NCBI RefSeq assembly: GCF_051465645.1
Contig: NZ_CP195790.1
Coordinates: 4,526,001-4,590,000 of the forward strand
Source of the DNA: Planctomicrobium sp051465645
GTDB lineage: Bacteria > Planctomycetota > Planctomycetia > Planctomycetales > Planctomycetaceae
Reading direction: 5' to 3'
DNA: 64,000 nucleotides
Part shown: in pieces, positions 1 through 8,690 of the stretch
Layout: each line of letters opens with the position of its first letter
Position numbering within the stretch: position 1 is the first letter of the stretch
The notes under the pieces: model-generated
What the model was told of the DNA's origin: nothing
The model's input: only the letters and a program-made list of their open reading frames with translations
Database searches by the model: none
Position numbers and translations under genes: made by a program

Positions 1-759
1 TCCACCCATTAGACTCGCTCTGGGATCGTGAACGGTTCCACGAATCCAGCGGTCCTTTTCCTGATTCTGCGGAGCAATTCGTCCGACCAGTGATGGGTCT
101 GGTTGATAAGCACTGTCTGCCATCTTCAGAGGGGCGAAAAGGTTTTGCTGAACGAATTCGTTCAATGGTGTTCCGGAAACCCGTTCAACGAGAATGCCGA
201 GTGTGATGAAGCCGACGTCGGAATAGATGAATTTCTCTTCTGGAGGAGCAACGAGTTTCAGTGCACAGATCCGCTTCCAGGCTTCCTCTCTTCCTTGCTG
301 ATAATCTCTGATGTGATTGTCCGCGATCAGGCCGGATGTGTGCGTCAGCAGGTGGTGGACGGTGATCTTGTCTTTCCCGTGAGACGTGAATTCCGGGAGG
401 TAGTTTGTGACGGGAGCATTGATGTCGATCTTGCCCTGTTCCATTAACAGCATGACGCTGGTCGCTGTGGCAACCGGCTTCGTTAATGACGCCAGATCGT
501 AAATGGTCTCCATGACGTTTGGCTCTTCGGTCGGAAGAATCTGGCGGGCGCCATAGGCTTTGCGATGCAGGATCTGATCTTTGGTGCCGATCAGAACAAC
601 CGCTCCCGGGATCTTTTTCTCCTGAATGCCGGCTTCGATTAGTTCATCGACACCAGGGATTCCGGCCGGTGCGTCTGCCTTGACCGACTGTGTGGCGATT
701 ACAAACTGTATGCTGACCACAAGCAGACACAAAGTCGACAAGAATGACCGAATGGACAT
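1..759 (-). CDS. Beta-lactamase-fold serine hydrolase, C-terminus cut by window edge
   Basis: Translating the reverse complement from the ATG at 757-759 gives 253 codons that stay open to base 1, so the 3' end lies outside the window. Residues 1-30 look like a signal peptide (hydrophobic LSTLCLLVVSIQFVIA, then a small-residue region). The serine-hydrolase SxxK motif is SLTK at about residue 91. LLTHTSGL lies at about 137 and a Tyr-Ser-Asp at about 179 replaces the usual YxN second motif. These are hallmarks of the class C beta-lactamase / D-aminopeptidase / esterase EstB family (established knowledge). The protein is probably exported and acts on peptidoglycan fragments or esters; the substrate cannot be told from sequence. 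No strong Shine-Dalgarno precedes the start. The next minus-strand gene upstream ends about 130 bp away. Confidence 0.85.
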   Translation of the reverse strand, partial: MSIRSFLSTLCLLVVSIQFVIATQSVKADAPAGIPGVDELIEAGIQEKKIPGAVVLIGTKDQILHRKAYGARQILPTEEPNVMETIYDLASLTKPVATATSVMLLMEQGKIDINAPVTNYLPEFTSHGKDKITVHHLLTHTSGLIADNHIRDYQQGREEAWKRICALKLVAPPEEKFIYSDVGFITLGILVERVSGTPLNEFVQQNLFAPLKMADSAYQPDPSLVGRIAPQNQEKDRWIRGTVHDPRASLMGG

Positions 760-891
760 GGTTGCTCTTTCGGAGTGAAGTAGACGTCGCAGTCATGCGG
801 GAAACCGGCTGCGATCGACTGGAAATAGAACGGTGCGATGAAGTGATTGTCCCTGACAGAGAACCGCGTGTCAGGTCGAATTCATTCTGCA

Positions 892-2619
892 TCAGTTCAT
901 CGTTTGCTGCGTCTCTGGCTCATCTGCGACTGGGTGAGGATGCTTTAAAACCCAGATGCGTGCGCCGTCGATGGTCGCTTTCAGTTCGAATCGATTCTGG
1001 ATTTCCGCTTCAAGTTCAGGGAATCGGCTGAGCGGTGGAACTTCGATTCGCGAGTCTTCGGCGGTTGGGACTTCGACGAAGATCAGGTCGGGTTGCTGCT
1101 TCAGATCGTGGAGAAACAACTCGAAATGACGCGGAACATTCGACCATGGAACGTGCATTGCGTGCGGATAAGCATACCGTGTGCCTGAAGCAAGATTGCA
1201 CTGAACATACAGTTCCGGGCGATGTCCCCAGACTGTGAGTCGTGTCGAAGGTCCGGCGAATTGCGAAATTGCTTCACTGGTCGGAGTTGTCCAGACGACA
1301 GGTAACGGCGAACCGTCCCTTGGAATCTGCTCACTTCCGCGACCAATTGCAGGCAGCACCGGGAGGATCATCAGTGAAATCGTAGCATAGAAAATGTGAC
1401 GATATGCCCAAGGTGAGTTGAGATCACGTTGCGAATTCAGGTTGCTCAGGATCGCGCTCCAGCTGAGTGCATTCCAACTGATCAGGGGCAGAATGAACAG
1501 CAACAGATAGTGATAGAATGTTGCTCCTGACTGACAGACAGAAAGCCACGCGACTCCCACCATTAGAAATGAAATAAGAAGGAATGGCTTGGAGATTGTC
1601 TTCTGCTGCCAGACTTCAATCAGCCCGAAGATGCCAGTGAATGCCAGCAAAAACTGAAGTGGAAAAAAGACGCGGGTGTCGATACTCGCAACCAGAATTT
1701 CAGGAAGCCCCAGTTGACGCTGTAACCATGTTCTCTCGGAGGATGCGACGGCGTAGTCCAGCGTCGTCCTGACTGCGAGAAACCATGCATCTGAAATACT
1801 GCTCTCTCGCCAGAGATAGAGCGTTAATGCAGAGATTGGAATCAGAGCCCCAAGAATGAGAGCCGCACGGGCTTTGATGTTGTTCGCAATGTAAAGAGCG
1901 AAAAGTCCCAGTGTGAAAGCCAATGGGCCGATTTGAAGCTTTCCGAGAGGTGCCGCTCCCAGTAGTAAGCCAATCAGGCAGCAGGAGAACATCGTGAACT
2001 GTTTGCGATTGTCTTGTCGCACGAGCAACCAGAACGCGATGGTCATGCACAGAATTGGAATGTGTTCGCCGTTGTAGGTGACGTAATCAACAGCATTGCA
2101 AACGCCAAGTACGGCAAAGAGTGACCCAATCAGGATTGCTGCCACTTTGCGATTGGCGATGCATTTGAGTGAGGCATAGAGCAGGATCGTAATTGCGATC
2201 CAGATCACTGCGGTGAACAGTCTGGTGAAGCCGTAGTTGGCGACCCCTCCCCAAAGTGTGGGGAAAAGGAGTGGGTAAACGGTCAACGGCCCGGAAGTGG
2301 TTCCGTCAAAGGAAATCCAGAATCGAGGATCGTGTTGAAGTGTCAGAGCGCCAACGATCCAGAGTGATTCGTCGAAGCCTCCGCCGACGTGCGCCATTGC
2401 AGGGACACGCAGGAGCACGACTCCGATTGCTCCGGTGAGCGTCAGCAGGATTTCAGAGAGAGTCCACCGCGATGATTCAGAAAGGCTCTGTCGCAGAATC
2501 CAGGTGACGAGAACCGAGAGCAGGCAGACGAAGATCAGAACAGCGGCTTGCCAAAGTGGAAGTGCGGATGTTCCGAGAGAATTCATCCACTCTGTGAAAA
2601 AGCCAGTGTTCGCTGCCAT
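892..2619 (-). CDS. Polytopic membrane protein, GT-C glycosyltransferase-like
   Basis: 575 residues, with roughly 10-12 hydrophobic segments spread over residues 20-440, then a soluble C-terminal domain of about 130 residues. An acidic pair (Asp-Glu, about 83-84, in GGGFDESLW) sits in the first long loop after a membrane segment. GT-C enzymes such as ArnT/PMT place their catalytic acidic residue in the same position. Such enzymes transfer sugars from polyprenyl-phosphate donors on the periplasmic side of the membrane. The C-terminal domain contains SRLTVWGHRPELYVQ, a type of segment found in many bacterial membrane mannosyltransferase-like proteins. ATG start at 2617-2619. Acceptor and donor cannot be inferred; an O-antigen-ligase-like or dolichyl-mannosyltransferase-like protein is the main alternative. 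Confidence 0.65.
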   Translation of the reverse strand: MAANTGFFTEWMNSLGTSALPLWQAAVLIFVCLLSVLVTWILRQSLSESSRWTLSEILLTLTGAIGVVLLRVPAMAHVGGGFDESLWIVGALTLQHDPRFWISFDGTTSGPLTVYPLLFPTLWGGVANYGFTRLFTAVIWIAITILLYASLKCIANRKVAAILIGSLFAVLGVCNAVDYVTYNGEHIPILCMTIAFWLLVRQDNRKQFTMFSCCLIGLLLGAAPLGKLQIGPLAFTLGLFALYIANNIKARAALILGALIPISALTLYLWRESSISDAWFLAVRTTLDYAVASSERTWLQRQLGLPEILVASIDTRVFFPLQFLLAFTGIFGLIEVWQQKTISKPFLLISFLMVGVAWLSVCQSGATFYHYLLLFILPLISWNALSWSAILSNLNSQRDLNSPWAYRHIFYATISLMILPVLPAIGRGSEQIPRDGSPLPVVWTTPTSEAISQFAGPSTRLTVWGHRPELYVQCNLASGTRYAYPHAMHVPWSNVPRHFELFLHDLKQQPDLIFVEVPTAEDSRIEVPPLSRFPELEAEIQNRFELKATIDGARIWVLKHPHPVADEPETQQTMN

Positions 2620-2741
2620 GTCGTGTTGGTTTCTTGGCGTCGATTCTGATCGAGATGAGTAAACAGAAACTCAGCAGTCACTCAGAGTTCAGATTCTCTG
2701 GAGGATTTGACTGAGTTGTCGTTAATTGCAATGCAGATCGA

Positions 2742-2784
2742 CACAAAAGGCAAGTGGCCGAAGGAGAGTTCCTTCGACCACTTG
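2742..2784 (-). terminator. Rho-independent terminator of the ceramidase-like gene
   Basis: Arms CAAGTGG-x-CGAAGGA and TCCTTCG-x-CCACTTG form a 15-bp stem with one mismatch and a 4-nt loop. Read on the minus strand, the stem is followed by CCTTTTGTG. It lies about 77 bp past the stop of the gene at 2861-4327. Confidence 0.8.
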
Positions 2785-2860
2785 CGAAACTTCAATTCAG
2801 GCGGCTTCTCAACGTCAAATTTTCATGTCGACATTGAGCAGCCGCTCGGGGCTCGTCGGG

Positions 2861-4327
2861 CTATTTTGAAGCCGGAGCGGTTGCCGCATTTTCCTTGCTC
2901 TTGATCTCATTCACCATTTCAAAAAGTTCCGCCAGCATTTTCACTGAAGCGTCACGTTCCAGGCGGTTGGTTCCCAGCCAGGTTTCGTACCCACCCAGGT
3001 CATGCTGGTGAGGAGGTGGCAGGTAGCCGAAGTAACCGTGGCTCAGCGACATCAGGAATGACGGTTTAATTTCAGATTTCTCTTTGAACTCGAGTCCGAT
3101 TTCAACAAAGACTTCGCACGGCATTGTCCCAATGCAAAGGCCGCCGATTCGCAGAACCTGCAGCGGGATTACGGCGTATTCGGGAGAAGTCGCAACACTC
3201 AAGGTTCGTTGAGCATAGATATACGACAGGTCGGTTGGACGCTGAGGGCCTGCGGCGACTGTCTTTTCTGCCCATTCCATCATCTTGTCGTCAGGGAGAC
3301 GGTTCTTGATCTTGTGTGATTCGCGGTAGAGTGCGGCCAGTGAAGGGCTCTTTTCATATTTCATGCCTTGTGTGGCGGCGTACACCTTCTCAGCAAGGTC
3401 TTTCGCAACATTGTTGATCTGTTCGTAGCTCTTCATGCGTGGACGCGGATTCTGAACGTCTACGTTATTGATGTCGCCACTGGTTCCGTTCGCCATGATT
3501 GGAACAAACGGAGGGAACTGGTCAGGCTTGTTAACGAGACGGTCCAGGTGGACGCCGAATGCAGCAAAGTAATCCGCTGAGATTTCGGTTGAAGGGACGC
3601 CTCCAACGTAGTGCAGAGAATAGCTGGCAAATGTGGAGATCGGAGTTCCGTCAACGCCTCGAACGGCGATGATGGAGACGCTTGGATCAGTCGGCCCGGC
3701 AGGTTTGACGAGGTTTGGATTCGCCACACCTGGATTCATTTTCACTTTGTCGTTGGTATTTCCGTATGGGTTGGCCGGCATTGTGCCGGGCTTCAAATAC
3801 CATCGGCGGTTGAATACGTGGTCTGGAACATCGATAGCGCCGTAAGCCAGTTCGGCTGGAGTCAGGTTCTGATTCGCTCGAGCAACCCCGTCGGCGATGC
3901 GACGAACGATATATTGCTGGTATTCTTCAAGCGGTAAGGTCGGATTGAAGCGGTCACCTAATGCGCTCGATGCCGAGTGTGTGTGGGTTGCGCAAATCAG
4001 GACATTCGATTCCGGGATTTCGACGTTTGTCGCGATCAGCTTTCGAGCGTCTGTTGAAATCCGCGGTGAAATGCCGAGCAAGTCGCAAACCACGATCGCC
4101 AGCTTGGTCGTTCCGTCGTCCAGCACCAGGCAGCGTGCATGAAGTTCGTCGTGCACATTCTTTGAAGGAATTGGAGCGAACCCCCCAACGATCGGAGCAC
4201 CGAGGTAAGGGGTGATATTGCTCGTTGCAGCTCCGGCACGAAACACTTTAGCGGTGTCAGCGTATCCCACCTGAGAGGATACCAGCAGGGTAAGGCCAGT
4301 CAGTAATCGAAGAATTCCAGTTTGCAT
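2861..4327 (-). CDS. Neutral/alkaline ceramidase-like secreted hydrolase
   Basis: 488 residues with a signal peptide (about 1-23, ending GYA-D). The N-terminal region matches the neutral/alkaline non-lysosomal ceramidase family: AGAATSNITP near 31, LAIVVCDLLG near 77, and the zinc-site-like motif ATHTHSAS near 113-120. Further on, MANGTSGDINN resembles the family's conserved Gly-Asp-Asn stretch. Known members hydrolyse N-acyl linkages of ceramides with a catalytic zinc. Planctomycete genomes hold many paralogues whose substrates are unknown, some next to carbohydrate genes. It is shorter than classical neutral ceramidases (about 650-750 residues) and lacks their C-terminal Ig-like domain, so a different amide or ester substrate is plausible. 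ATG start at 4325-4327. It is followed by its own terminator, so probably monocistronic. Confidence 0.8.
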   Translation of the reverse strand: MQTGILRLLTGLTLLVSSQVGYADTAKVFRAGAATSNITPYLGAPIVGGFAPIPSKNVHDELHARCLVLDDGTTKLAIVVCDLLGISPRISTDARKLIATNVEIPESNVLICATHTHSASSALGDRFNPTLPLEEYQQYIVRRIADGVARANQNLTPAELAYGAIDVPDHVFNRRWYLKPGTMPANPYGNTNDKVKMNPGVANPNLVKPAGPTDPSVSIIAVRGVDGTPISTFASYSLHYVGGVPSTEISADYFAAFGVHLDRLVNKPDQFPPFVPIMANGTSGDINNVDVQNPRPRMKSYEQINNVAKDLAEKVYAATQGMKYEKSPSLAALYRESHKIKNRLPDDKMMEWAEKTVAAGPQRPTDLSYIYAQRTLSVATSPEYAVIPLQVLRIGGLCIGTMPCEVFVEIGLEFKEKSEIKPSFLMSLSHGYFGYLPPPHQHDLGGYETWLGTNRLERDASVKMLAELFEMVNEIKSKENAATAPASK

Positions 4328-5156
4328 TGACTCCGTCTCTCTTTCTTGAGGCTCCGAGGTAGTCTGTGACTCTGTTAAGTGACAGCGTTTACTGTGAATG
4401 CTCAGTTCTCGACGGCATTTGTACGGTCAATGCCGCGATGTCAGCACTCTTAAGGTTCGAGCGGCTTGGGGCGTGAGGAAGGCGGCGTGTCGGCAGTGCG
4501 TGAGGTCAAGGTTCTTTAGGTGTCAGTGCATCAGATATTAACAGGTATTGGGTGCGTAACTCCAGAGACTGCCAGCCTGGGTGCTGATGTGAGCTGGTTG
4601 GATGATTCTCGGCTTGAAATCTGTCTGAGTTGAACCTGAGCTGGGAAGGGCTGTCGGGCAGGCCTGACTGCGTCCCAAGCCAGAGTCAGGTTGGCTTGTT
4701 TGAATGGTGTCTGTGAAGGGGCTTTCCGTGTGAATGAGGTGGCCGATGGTCCGTGTTCGTGGTTTATTGCATTGTTAGAGTTGTTGTTTATGTGTTGTTT
4801 ACGTTGTGTTATGTATATCTTGTTTTGCTTATTTAGTTGTTGTTTAATGTGTCGTATGTGCTGCGTGAACGTACGCAAGTGAATCGTTCGCGTGGATTGT
4901 TTAGTGCAGTGAAAACATGCAATTTGCTGGTGAAATTGCATCGCGTATGTAGCTGTGTTTGAATTTTGTTTTTTTGTATTTTGTTTAGGTTATGCATGTT
5001 GACAGTGGTCAATGGTGGTATTAGTTTTGTGTGTATGTGGCACACGTGGCAATGACATTGCTGGTTGAAGTGCTATCAGGGCCTATCTGTAGCGAACGTT
5101 GTTATTGTTATGCATCGTTCGCTATGGTAACTATTTTGAAATGTGGAGACACGAAC
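4328..5156. other. Intergenic region with strong G/T strand skew
   Basis: About 830 bp between divergent genes. I see no credible gene: reading frames here are short, lack a ribosome-binding site, and are biased by base composition. From about 4770 to 5150 the plus strand is made almost entirely of T and G, with repeated GTTGTT and TGTTT words. The region must hold the promoters of the ceramidase-like gene (minus) and of the small secreted protein (plus). Confidence 0.7.
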
Positions 5157-5495
5157 ATGAAGTACGCAATCTTGGCTGCTGCTGTTTTGGCTGTTGGTGG
5201 TGCTCAGGTTTCAGCTGGCGAGATTTCCAGCTCATCACTGTCGGCAGTCGGGCTCGGAAAGATGGCACCAGTTTCCAATGCAAAGGGCATGGAAGTTCGC
5301 GCTAAGGGTTTGGTTTGGGGGACAAGCACAGCCTCAACAAATATCCTCTTCGGGACTGCATCTGGATCATCAACCAATAACTACGCCAACTTTAAATTCG
5401 GCACAACGCTTGGTGCCAGTGTTTCTGCATCGTATTCAACAGTCGGTCCATTCAGCGCATTTTCAGTCGCTGGCGGAGGCGCCTTCACCAACTAA
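5157..5495 (+). CDS. Small secreted Ser/Gly/Ala/Thr-rich protein
   Basis: 112 residues starting at the ATG at 5157, chosen because GGAGA sits 7 nt upstream; longer upstream starts lack a ribosome-binding site. Residues 1-20 are a typical Sec signal peptide (MKYAILAAAVLAVGGAQVSA-GE). The mature part is about 90 residues, almost without charge in its second half, and rich in Ser, Gly, Thr, Ala, Asn, Phe and Tyr, with alternating small/aromatic stretches such as NYANFKFGTTLGASVSASYS. Such composition is typical of amyloid-forming or surface-coat proteins (inference). I do not recognise the family. It lies next to a barrel/C39 pair and could be its secreted substrate. A strong terminator follows 34 bp after the stop. 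Confidence 0.75.
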   Translation: MKYAILAAAVLAVGGAQVSAGEISSSSLSAVGLGKMAPVSNAKGMEVRAKGLVWGTSTASTNILFGTASGSSTNNYANFKFGTTLGASVSASYSTVGPFSAFSVAGGGAFTN

Positions 5496-5528
5496 TTTGT
5501 TGGTTGAAGTTGCTTGAATCGGAAATGA

Positions 5529-5570
5529 AAAAACACCTCATCCTGAAGTCAGGGTGAGGTGTTTTCTTTT
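5529..5570 (+). terminator. Rho-independent terminator of the small secreted protein gene
   Basis: AAAACACCTCATCCT pairs with AGGGTGAGGTGTTTT across a 5-nt loop (one G-T pair), followed by CTTTT. The stem is nearly the same sequence as the terminator at 6528-6570. Confidence 0.9.
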
Positions 5571-6527
5571 CGTGTGTGATCTGTTTGGAGGCGAATTGAG
5601 GGGCGCTATGCTCGCTTTCGACTCCAGCTGACGGTGTGGCGCTTATTACTTGTTGTCTGCTGTAATGGTGTGAATTGATTGACTTCTGGCGATGACGCTT
5701 CGGTTGCGTGTTTTTGCTGTGATTGCTTGGGGTGGATTTAGTGTTGTGTCTGCAGTCGACGTTAGTGTGAGTCGTTGTCGTGCAGGTCGACATTGCGCAC
5801 TTCTGCAGGGTTTTAGAGTGAATTGTGCTATCGGCTCCTGGTACGTAGAGCATGGCTTCAGCAGGTGCGATGCCTGTCGTTTCATTCTGAAGTATTTCGC
5901 AAATCTTTCTTATGCGATCGATACCTGTTTCGCTTTCTGTGTCATCTGCTGATTCACAGACCTGATGTCAGCATGTCGAACTTGCTCCTGTGTTTTAGAC
6001 ACTGTCGTTCACGCTGTTGCGAGTGGTTGACTGCGGAGGATTTGCCTGGGCATTATCTGCTTTTTGTTGAGTCTGCTTCTCGTCGAACCTGATTGGTGTT
6101 AGAGGCGGTCTGGAATGCCCGGTGGACACAATACTCAATCGTAGGCTTCCAACTGGTAGAATATTTCGTAAGTGAAATGTGCACTCTAAATCGTTGCTGT
6201 CGGAGATGGGCGCGACGCGATCGAGTGGCGAGTGCAAAGTGAAGGCGGTGGCCAGCACTTTGTCTTCAAGGGCTCTGGTTGCGTTAAGAGGGGAGTGAGC
6301 GAGAGGGCACCGGTGCTCTGAATGTGACGGATCGCGTTGTTTGCTTGTTATGGGGGGGCAGTGGGCAATGCGGTGCACTATTGTGTAAATGCATTGTGCG
6401 GGAAGAGATGCCTCAGGGGACGCTGTTGTGAGCGTCGTGGAGCAGATGTGCGACTGGCGAGCGGGTGTGGAGGAGACCTGGAGTCGACTGGCGGTCCAGG
6501 AGAGTGTCTTAGCTTGTCTGTTCAAAT
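5571..6527. other. G/T-skewed region without a recognisable gene
   Basis: About 960 bp bounded on each side by closely similar terminator hairpins. The plus strand is strongly enriched in G and T, especially 5690-6100. Open frames on the minus strand (up to 180 codons) are Ser/Thr/His/Gln-rich, as expected from translating C/A-rich sequence. They lack ribosome-binding sites and domain-like composition, so I do not call them. A long non-coding RNA or a decayed gene cannot be excluded. Confidence 0.6.
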
Positions 6528-6570
6528 GCAAAAACACCTCACCTTGATGACAAGGTGAGGTGCTTTTATT
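6528..6570 (-). terminator. Terminator of the outer-membrane protein gene, possibly bidirectional
   Basis: A perfect 12-bp stem, CACCTCACCTTG / CAAGGTGAGGTG, with a 4-nt loop. On the minus strand it is followed by TTTTTGCA, on the plus strand by CTTTTATTG. It starts about 30 bp past the stop of the barrel gene at 6595. Confidence 0.9.
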
Positions 6571-6594
6571 GTTTAGGTGGAATTCGCGACTGGA

Positions 6595-7653
6595 TTACCA
6601 GTTCACTCCGGCACCGACGCTGAAGCCGAACAGGTTGGCAGCGAGTGGGCCTGAGTTAGCAACTGCAGCTGAAGATCCGACGAGTGTTCCGTTGTCGACT
6701 ACATCAGCGAAGCTCGTTGATCCTGCACGGCCGTCGTTAGATGCATCCCAGATCTGCCATTCAAGTGCAACGCGAAGGAATGCTTCGGCTGGGACACAGG
6801 CGAGTTCTTTTCGCCATTCTGTACCGAACTGGAATTCACCAGTATACAGGGTTGTGTCTGTTGGGCCGTTGATTGCACCGTTGTTTGAGTACGCTGCGGA
6901 AGTGGCAGACGCTGAAGATGCTTGGGTGAACGCACCAGCTTGAACGTCGCCGAACACGAACGAGTGTCGGGTTGAGAAGAACAGGTGCCAGTCCGAGCAG
7001 CCAATGCGGCGGCTCGCCAGGAGGGACATCGTCAGACCTGTTCCGTCAAACTGATTGATTGAGTTTGCAAATGCGGAAGAGATTGACTGGCCGGTGAATT
7101 CGCTGGCTGCGACGGAATCCACTGTTTCGTAATCTGAGTAACGTCCCCCGAAGGTGATCGCCATGTGGCGGTCACAGTCGTCGCGGAAGAAGTTACGTCC
7201 GAGTTCGAAATCGAACGTGCGGAGTTCCATGGCTGAAGATGCAAATGACAGGCTTTCGACGGTAGAACCTTCGTGGGCTTCCAATTCCCAGTATCGCACC
7301 TGTGCGAAGTATGGGCTGTCACCGAAGTGAACACCGGCCCAAACTCGAGGAGAGGCGTAGAAGCCGCTCAAGTTTCGTGATCGGGTTTCAACGCCGTTCA
7401 CCGATACTGCTGATGCGTCGCCTTTGAAGTTTGGATTCAAGAAGACTGCTTCAGCTCCGGCAAAGACCCGGAATCCACTGGAGTCGCAACATTCGTTGTT
7501 GCACTCGTCCAGGTTGCAAGGTGCTGCGTCGTTGAAAACGCAGTCAACCGAATTCAGTTGGCAGTTGATTTGTGGTTCACCAGCGTTGGCGTACTGGATC
7601 CCGACCATGTTGACGACTGCCATCAACAGACTCATTTTCTTCAGTCCGAACAT
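6595..7653 (-). CDS. Outer-membrane beta-barrel protein, Lpg1974-like
   Basis: 352 residues. It has a signal peptide (about 1-24, ending YANA-GEP), then a short Cys-rich segment (seven Cys between about 31 and 57, including NECCDSSG). From FRVFAGAEAVFLNPNF onward it shows the alternating pattern of transmembrane beta strands and ends in a Trp (GAGVNW), as outer-membrane barrels commonly end in an aromatic residue. This layout matches the Lpg1974-type major outer-membrane / pore-forming family that is expanded in planctomycetes (established knowledge; match by eye). The Cys cluster could cross-link the protein in the envelope (inference). ATG start; GTAGGGGG about 6 nt upstream is a good ribosome-binding site. 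Same strand as the C39/barrel pair but 244 bp away. Confidence 0.8.
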   Translation of the reverse strand: MFGLKKMSLLMAVVNMVGIQYANAGEPQINCQLNSVDCVFNDAAPCNLDECNNECCDSSGFRVFAGAEAVFLNPNFKGDASAVSVNGVETRSRNLSGFYASPRVWAGVHFGDSPYFAQVRYWELEAHEGSTVESLSFASSAMELRTFDFELGRNFFRDDCDRHMAITFGGRYSDYETVDSVAASEFTGQSISSAFANSINQFDGTGLTMSLLASRRIGCSDWHLFFSTRHSFVFGDVQAGAFTQASSASATSAAYSNNGAINGPTDTTLYTGEFQFGTEWRKELACVPAEAFLRVALEWQIWDASNDGRAGSTSFADVVDNGTLVGSSAAVANSGPLAANLFGFSVGAGVNW

Positions 7654-7897
7654 GTGGCCCCCTACTTCTTGTAGTTGAAAAAACTTCGATGCGAATCGAA
7701 ATCCACCGGTGTGTCGTGTGTGACAGACATCAGGTGGCAGTGAGGATTCATTTCGTGCAGATCATGCCCACATCCTCACCCGTGGGCATCGACTTTTCGT
7801 TCTGAACCCTGGTAGGTTTCGATCCTTGGACGACTTGTAGCTAACTCGTAATCGTCGTTCTTGTTGTCGGTGCTAAGTGTTCTTTAGCGTGACAATG

Positions 7898-8620
7898 TTA
7901 TGGACTCGTGGGATCAAATCTGCGACGCATGAACTCTCGATTAGAGCGTTGCGGATCAAGCTCTCTTAACGGGATGTTCAGTCGTGAGAACTTTGATTGA
8001 TCGAGCTCTTTGTCCAGGACGACGAGGAGTGTGTTCGCGATCCAGATCTTGGAGAACTCGCTGACGGTGTAGCTGATGTTTCCGCGGATCGGGTCGGCAA
8101 GAAAAACCTTGTCTCCGCAGACTCGTCGGAGAACGACGAAGTGGTTGTAGTTATTCGGTGAGATCGCAACGATGACGGGAACCTTCAGTTCATAAAGGTT
8201 GTGGACGCTGTCGAGCTTTCCGATTTCTGCTCGATATCCACGGTTGAGTGCGATGCGTTTAAGATCGGTCAAAGCCAGCCCGTTCTCCTGTCGTTCCATT
8301 AATTCTTCGTGAGTCAGCAAATTGCCGAGGTCGATCAGAATGTCCTGTTCGCCAGTGGCATCATTCCAGTAATAGGTCAGGAGTGTCGCCATGGTTGCAG
8401 CTCCGCAGGAGTAGTCGAAGGACTGCATGACGACGTGCTCTTGCTTCATCGCGACCCATGATCGACAGATGATCTGGTTCGAGTTCTTGACCTGGGCGTA
8501 TCCTTCCCCCTGGAAGGCGAATGTCAGCAATAATGCTCCACAGAGAATTTGAATTGATTTGCTCGACGCGAACTCTCTTGTGCGGGAGCAGGCAAGGTCT
8601 GTGTTGTGATTGGTTATCAT
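7898..8620 (-). CDS. C39 peptidase-like secreted protein (FapD-like)
   Basis: 240 residues from the ATG at 8618-8620. A longer frame starts at a TTG inside the upstream gene but has no support. The N-terminus has a hydrophobic segment (ILCGALLLTFAF) ending EGYAQ, so it is exported. The C39 (double-glycine) peptidase fold is shown by the Cys motif FDYSCGAATMATLL, the His motif NHFVVL and the Asp motif LADPIRGN, giving a complete Cys-His-Asp triad. Stand-alone exported C39 proteins paired with an outer-membrane barrel occur in the Fap amyloid system, where FapD is a C39-like protease. Classical C39 domains instead sit on ABC exporters, and none is nearby. It begins 70 bp after the barrel gene, so the two are probably co-transcribed. 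Confidence 0.8.
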   Translation of the reverse strand: MITNHNTDLACSRTREFASSKSIQILCGALLLTFAFQGEGYAQVKNSNQIICRSWVAMKQEHVVMQSFDYSCGAATMATLLTYYWNDATGEQDILIDLGNLLTHEELMERQENGLALTDLKRIALNRGYRAEIGKLDSVHNLYELKVPVIVAISPNNYNHFVVLRRVCGDKVFLADPIRGNISYTVSEFSKIWIANTLLVVLDKELDQSKFSRLNIPLRELDPQRSNREFMRRRFDPTSP

Positions 8621-8690
8621 CGCTTCAGTCCCGCCAGAATTGGGAAGATCACTCAATAAGGAATGGCTTAAGGCGTCCGAGGTGGTCTTG

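Noticed and set aside
5995..6537. 180-codon minus-strand open frame in the G/T-skewed region
   Set aside because: Composition (Ser, Thr, His, Gln, Arg) is that of translated C/A-rich sequence. No ribosome-binding site, no signal or domain.
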